From CAZGRP01 sp964527995 (lineage in GTDB: Bacteria; Zhuqueibacterota; Zhuqueibacteria; Oceanimicrobiales; CAZGRP01): a stretch of 8,349 bases of DNA. Positions 4,763-8,349 of the stretch are shown one piece after another. The notes under the pieces are model-generated. The model ran no database searches. It was not told the origin of the DNA and was given only the letters and a program-made list of their open reading frames with translations. The stretch covers positions 1-8,349 of the forward strand of contig CAZGRP010000110.1 of assembly GCA_964527995.1 (NCBI GenBank), read 5' to 3'. Within the stretch, counting starts at the first letter, position 1, and each line of letters opens with the position of its first letter. The position numbers and the translations under genes were made by a program.

Positions 4763-7700
4763 CTACGTGCCCGGCCCACACGACCACCGTTTCACCAATG
4801 CCTCCGCTTCCTCGAGATCCTCCGCGGGTAAGCCATCGCGAAACCAGTCGCAGGTCTCCTGGAAAACCGGCTCCGCCTCGGATTGTCTGCCGACGCTCTG
4901 CAGGAAACGTCTCAGGTCGCAGGCGGCGCGCAATGCGAAGGTTTTGGCTTCCTGACGGGTCGCGATTTCAATGGCTTTCCGAAGAGCGCTCTCTGCCGCA
5001 TGGTGCGAGTCGGAGTCTGCATTCATCAAGAGAATGTTGCCCTTGATCCGATACAGCTCGGATTCAGGCCAGCGCTCTTTCCGGTCATTGACGGCGGCGA
5101 ACGCCTCGTCCAGAATGGCCTGGGCCTGTTCACCGCGGCCCAACCTTGCCACGGCCAACGCCAGCACCCCTCGATAGTAGGGAATGCCCACCAGTGAACC
5201 GGTCGCGCGAAAATGCGCCAAGCCGGTGCGCATCTGGCCCAGGCCCCGGGTATTCTGGCTACCTTCGAAGGTGGCCCATCCTTGCAGGATGGCACTCTGG
5301 CTGGCAAAGTAGGGGAACCCGTAGCCATCGGAAAAATCCATGGAGAGTTTCGCGCTGGCAAGGGTGGCTTCGACATCGCCGCGTAAATTGCACAGCCAGG
5401 CGTACCAGTGCAGCGCATAAGCACGGCTGAAAGGGTGATCTAATTCTTTCGCCAGAGCGAGCGCAGATTCCGCTTGAACCTGCGCCAGATGGGGATGGCC
5501 CAGATGCCAGAGCACCAGCGCCACCCGTATGCCGCAAATGACACCGGGATCCTGAGCATACCGCGTCACGTGTGTGTGGTGATTTTCGGGATTGTAAAGG
5601 TCAAGTGCCTGTTCCAGGTGCCGTCGCGCTTCCTGGAAATTCCCCTGCCAGTGGTAGGTCACGCCAAGCACATAATGCGCCTCAACCCGGACCACTTCGT
5701 CGTCTGTCGGCCGGGATTGTTCCAGAAGTTCTTTCCCTAGATCCTCCGCCGCAGCGATCTCTCCGGTCACCAGTTTGCCAATAGCAAAGGACCGCAATAT
5801 CGGCGGGCGGGTGGGTTCGTCCAGTTTTTGACCGAGCACATGCACACGATCGCAAGCGGCATGCACGTCCTTGGCGCCGTAACCCTTCGCCTGGACCAGG
5901 GATGGTGTGAGCACCAACAGTAACGAAAGCTCCTTTCTGTCTCTGCTTTCGTTTTCAGCCAAGCCGTCGAGGAGCGCCAACCCGCGTCTCAGGTGGTCAA
6001 TCGCCTCTGCGTTGGCGTAGATCCGCTGCGAGACCCTTCCTGCCAGGATGTAGTAGTCGATGGCCTTCTCCGGCAGATCTGCCTTTTCGTAGTGCGCCGC
6101 TAACTGGCCACTGACCGGGTCAAGATCGGATGCATGGATGGTTTCGAGCGCCTGTGCCACACGACGGTGCAGCAGACCGCGCCGGACCTCGCTGATGCCT
6201 CCATAAGCCACTTCCCGAATCTTGTCGTGACTGAAATCATAAGCATCGCCGCCCTGTTCGCGGATGACGCCCCGCTGCCAGGACTCGTCCAGCGCCTGAA
6301 TCACTTCCTCTTCATCCTGCTCGCAGGCTTGCTGCAGTACCCTGAAGGTGAAGTCCCGACCGATGGTGGCCGCCAGCTCCACCAGTTTCCTCGCCTCGGG
6401 CGAAAGCTGCAGCAGCCGGTGTTGGATCACCGCCTGCATCTTGGGGGGCAAGTCGGGTTTCGATTGCTCATCCGTGATGTCCAGCGGCTCCAGACCGGCT
6501 CGGGTCATTTCCACTACGAACAGTGGGTTGCCTTCTGTTTCCTGATGGAGCTGCTCGACCCAATCTGGCGCCAATTCCTTTTCAGACACTTGGGTGGCGA
6601 GCGCGGCGGATTCGGCTGAATCCAGCGGATCGAGTTCAATCTGCGTGAAAAGGCCACCCCGGCGCAGTTCGAGCATGAGAGAAATCAGAGACGTATTCGC
6701 GTGCATTAGCTCGGTGCGCACACTGCAGACCATGAGCAGCCGGGCGCCTTCATCGAAGCGCAACAGGAAGTGCAGCCATTCCAGCGTTTCCTGATCACAC
6801 CATTGCAGATCGTCGATGAACAGCAGCAGGGGCTGGCTGGCGGCGAGGACACCGCGCGCCAGCGCTTCAAAGAAACGCTGTCGCTGCCAGTTTTCCGTCA
6901 TGGGTTCCGGCGCGGAAAGCTCCGGTCGCTCGGCCTGAAGTTCCGGCAGGATTCGAGCGAGCTCCTTCAGCCACACGTCGTCCAGGGAGGCCAGCGCCGG
7001 ACGCAAATGCGCTGAGCGCAGCCAGTCCGCCACGGGTGCGTAGGCCAGGCTGCCCTCCGCTGCGTAAAAGCGCGTCTTAGCGGTGGTGCCGCCCTGGCGG
7101 TCGACCCAATCCAACAGTTCCTCCGCCAATCGCGTCTTGCCGATTCCCGCTTCGCCCATGATCCAGATCGTGTGGGGTGGCTTGTCGCGCGTCGCATGCC
7201 AGGCTTCGCGCAGGATTCCCCATGGTTTCTGCCTGCCCACCAGGGGAATCCGCACGGCGCTCTTCGGGGGAGGGAGCTGGTCATCCTGTTCTGCCCCCGC
7301 TGGCGCGTCCATCAGCCTCTCAAACAATTCGCGGATCTCCGCACCCGGTTCGATGCCCAGCTCGCGTTTGAGGACGTTCGCGCAGGTGTGATAGACCCGC
7401 AGCGCACCGGCTCGGTCATTGTTCAAGGCATGCAAACGCATCAACCGGCAATATGAGGATTCGCGCAGGTCGTCTTTCTTAAGCAGGCGACGGGCATAAC
7501 CGATGGCTTTCTCATATTCGCGCTGATCTTCCAGCGTCTGGGCCAAACGCTCGAGCACGGAGAGAAACTGCTGGCGCAACCCATCCCGCTCAGGCTCGAT
7601 CCATTCGTTGTAGCATTCGGGAAGCAGGTCACCTCGATACACGCTGGCTGCGGTTTCCAGGTCCGCGCACAGCAGTGCCCCCTCATTGCGCTTCTGCGCC

Positions 7701-8056
7701 TCGTCGGCACGTGCCACGGCCTGCTCAAACTCTGCCACATCGAGAATGAACGGTGCCTCGCTCCGCCAGCGGATGGTTTTTGTCGTCGTCTGTATGAAGC
7801 GGTCCATCTCCGGAAAAGCGCGGTGCAAGTGATGCAGAAGCTGCCGCAGGTTGGTTCTGGCCTGGGCCTCGGTGGAATCGGGCCAAAAGAGGAAAGCTAC
7901 ATGCTGGCGGAAGACGGGGGCCTGACGATGCAGCAGCAGATACGCGAGCAGCGAGCGCATGCGCGCCGTGTTGACAGTGTTCACAGACTGATCGCCGTAC
8001 CTCAAACTAAAGGTGCCCAGGAGTGAGATCTGTAGAGGTTTCAGGGCTACGCTCAT
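4763..8056 (-). CDS. SARP/AfsR-like transcriptional regulator (winged helix-BTAD-AAA ATPase-TPR)
   Basis: A 1097-aa protein. Residues about 8-100 form an OmpR/SARP-type winged-helix DNA-binding domain (LQISLLGTFSLRYGD, then ARMRSLLAYLLLHR and FLFWPDSTEAQARTNLRQLLHHLHRAF). The bacterial transcriptional activator domain (BTAD) follows at about 104-250, with the usual Y.GDLLPE.Y..W and GIEPGAEIRELFERL. An AAA/STAND-type ATPase spans about 270-520: LVGR at 272-275, Walker A GEAGIGKT (301-308), Walker B LLLFIDDLQW with Asp415-Asp416, and EGNPLFVVEM (508-516). Residues about 540-1085 are helical TPR-like repeats. The end, WFRDGLPAEDLEEAEAL, is a typical C-terminus for these proteins, so it is complete. 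There is no C-terminal LuxR helix-turn-helix. Such proteins use the ATPase/TPR part to sense a signal and the SARP part to bind tandem heptamers. The start at 8056 has no visible Shine-Dalgarno, but it sits correctly before the winged helix. Only weak AT-rich promoter-like sequence and no heptamer array is seen at 8057-8135. Confidence 0.93.
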   Translation of the reverse strand: MSVALKPLQISLLGTFSLRYGDQSVNTVNTARMRSLLAYLLLHRQAPVFRQHVAFLFWPDSTEAQARTNLRQLLHHLHRAFPEMDRFIQTTTKTIRWRSEAPFILDVAEFEQAVARADEAQKRNEGALLCADLETAASVYRGDLLPECYNEWIEPERDGLRQQFLSVLERLAQTLEDQREYEKAIGYARRLLKKDDLRESSYCRLMRLHALNNDRAGALRVYHTCANVLKRELGIEPGAEIRELFERLMDAPAGAEQDDQLPPPKSAVRIPLVGRQKPWGILREAWHATRDKPPHTIWIMGEAGIGKTRLAEELLDWVDRQGGTTAKTRFYAAEGSLAYAPVADWLRSAHLRPALASLDDVWLKELARILPELQAERPELSAPEPMTENWQRQRFFEALARGVLAASQPLLLFIDDLQWCDQETLEWLHFLLRFDEGARLLMVCSVRTELMHANTSLISLMLELRRGGLFTQIELDPLDSAESAALATQVSEKELAPDWVEQLHQETEGNPLFVVEMTRAGLEPLDITDEQSKPDLPPKMQAVIQHRLLQLSPEARKLVELAATIGRDFTFRVLQQACEQDEEEVIQALDESWQRGVIREQGGDAYDFSHDKIREVAYGGISEVRRGLLHRRVAQALETIHASDLDPVSGQLAAHYEKADLPEKAIDYYILAGRVSQRIYANAEAIDHLRRGLALLDGLAENESRDRKELSLLLVLTPSLVQAKGYGAKDVHAACDRVHVLGQKLDEPTRPPILRSFAIGKLVTGEIAAAEDLGKELLEQSRPTDDEVVRVEAHYVLGVTYHWQGNFQEARRHLEQALDLYNPENHHTHVTRYAQDPGVICGIRVALVLWHLGHPHLAQVQAESALALAKELDHPFSRAYALHWYAWLCNLRGDVEATLASAKLSMDFSDGYGFPYFASQSAILQGWATFEGSQNTRGLGQMRTGLAHFRATGSLVGIPYYRGVLALAVARLGRGEQAQAILDEAFAAVNDRKERWPESELYRIKGNILLMNADSDSHHAAESALRKAIEIATRQEAKTFALRAACDLRRFLQSVGRQSEAEPVFQETCDWFRDGLPAEDLEEAEALVKRWSCGPGT

Positions 8057-8135
8057 ATTTACAACATTTAGTTCTGATTAAACTGCAGGTTAGGCCGCCT
8101 TTTCCAAGTGTCGGTGCATCCAAGTCCCCAGGCTC

Positions 8136-8294
8136 TCACAGCAAGAACGGAAGGAACATCTTCGTGCGCTTCATGTACTCAGAATACGCCGCGCCAAAAC
8201 GATCGAAGTTGAAACGCTCTTCGTATCGCGCTGTCCCAATCCAGAAGGCTGTCGCCGTCAAAGCAAGGGCACCACTTGGCTGCCTAACGTTCAT
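8136..8294 (-). pseudogene. Isoprenylcysteine carboxyl methyltransferase-like protein, C-terminal fragment
   Basis: The minus strand encodes LALTATAFWIGTARYEER, then FDRFGAAYSEYMKRTKMFLPFLL, then TGA at 8136-8138. This is the characteristic end of ICMT/PEMT-type membrane methyltransferases: last transmembrane helix, R..EE, FG..Y..Y...T....P. Full members are about 150-220 aa with several membrane helices and the SAM-binding part upstream. Here the frame hits a TAG at 8315-8313, so only 52 residues from ATG 8294 or about 60 codons in all are open, and no other frame continues the family upstream. The stretch 8295-8349 is noticeably more AT-rich. It is most likely a truncated remnant. A frameshift with more of the gene beyond the window edge cannot be excluded. 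Confidence 0.6.
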
Positions 8295-8349
8295 TTCATA
8301 CTTTATCTTGGACTATTTCTTTTCCTGGCTGTGGAATGACCACTTTGTT

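Noticed and set aside
8144..8150. AGAACGG near the regulator's upstream region
   Set aside because: It is a solitary copy on the plus strand inside the methyltransferase fragment, with no array, so autoregulation through the heptamer is not supported.
8173..8349. Plus-strand frame from ATG 8173 open to the window end, with an aromatic stretch (YFILDYFFSWLWNDHF)
   Set aside because: It runs antisense to the methyltransferase signature, has no ribosome binding site and no recognisable domain. It is more likely a shadow.
1..8349. CRISPR arrays, tRNA or rRNA genes, transposases, integrases
   Set aside because: I found no regularly spaced repeats beyond the promoter heptamers, no cloverleaf or rRNA-like sequence, and no recombinase motifs in any supported reading frame.

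Overview
The window is bacterial DNA of fairly high GC. Every intact gene is on the minus strand, so the natural reading order is right to left. Nothing fixes the taxon. The 1-51 element resembles short palindromic intergenic repeats I recall from Acidobacteriota/Verrucomicrobiota-type genomes. BTAD-AAA-TPR regulators are common in Chloroflexota and Actinobacteria. I therefore only suggest an environmental bacterium with strong AGGAGG ribosome binding sites.

Layout, right to left: (i) 8294-8136, the 3' end of an isoprenylcysteine carboxyl methyltransferase-like gene, apparently 5'-truncated. (ii) 8056-4763, a complete 1097-aa regulator with an N-terminal winged helix, a BTAD domain, an AAA ATPase with P-loop and Walker B, and a long TPR-like C-terminus. 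(iii) 4740-4085, scrap: the C-terminal half of a DUF1801 (YdhG-like) gene followed by the N-terminal half of a YciI-like lipoprotein whose tail is unrelated sequence. (iv) 3833-2901, a complete nitrilase with its Glu-Lys-Cys triad. (v) 2663-1239, a complete berberine-bridge-type FAD oxidoreductase. (vi) 1059-556, a small exported SRPBCC protein. (vii) 1-555, a non-coding margin with a palindromic repeat, a decayed penicillin-acylase fragment on the plus strand, and a stem-loop.

The most notable signal is regulatory. The intergenic regions upstream of the nitrilase and of the FAD oxidoreductase each carry three direct copies of a heptamer (AGAACGN on the minus strand). The start-to-start spacing is identical in both (12 then 11 bp), and the last copy sits exactly 8 bp before a -10-like hexamer (TATATT, TATCTT) with no -35 box. 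That is the architecture known for SARP/BTAD activators, and a BTAD regulator is encoded next door. My inference is a small local regulon in which the BTAD-AAA-TPR protein senses a signal and switches on a nitrilase and a flavin oxidase, possibly with the exported SRPBCC protein. The substrate cannot be read from the sequence.
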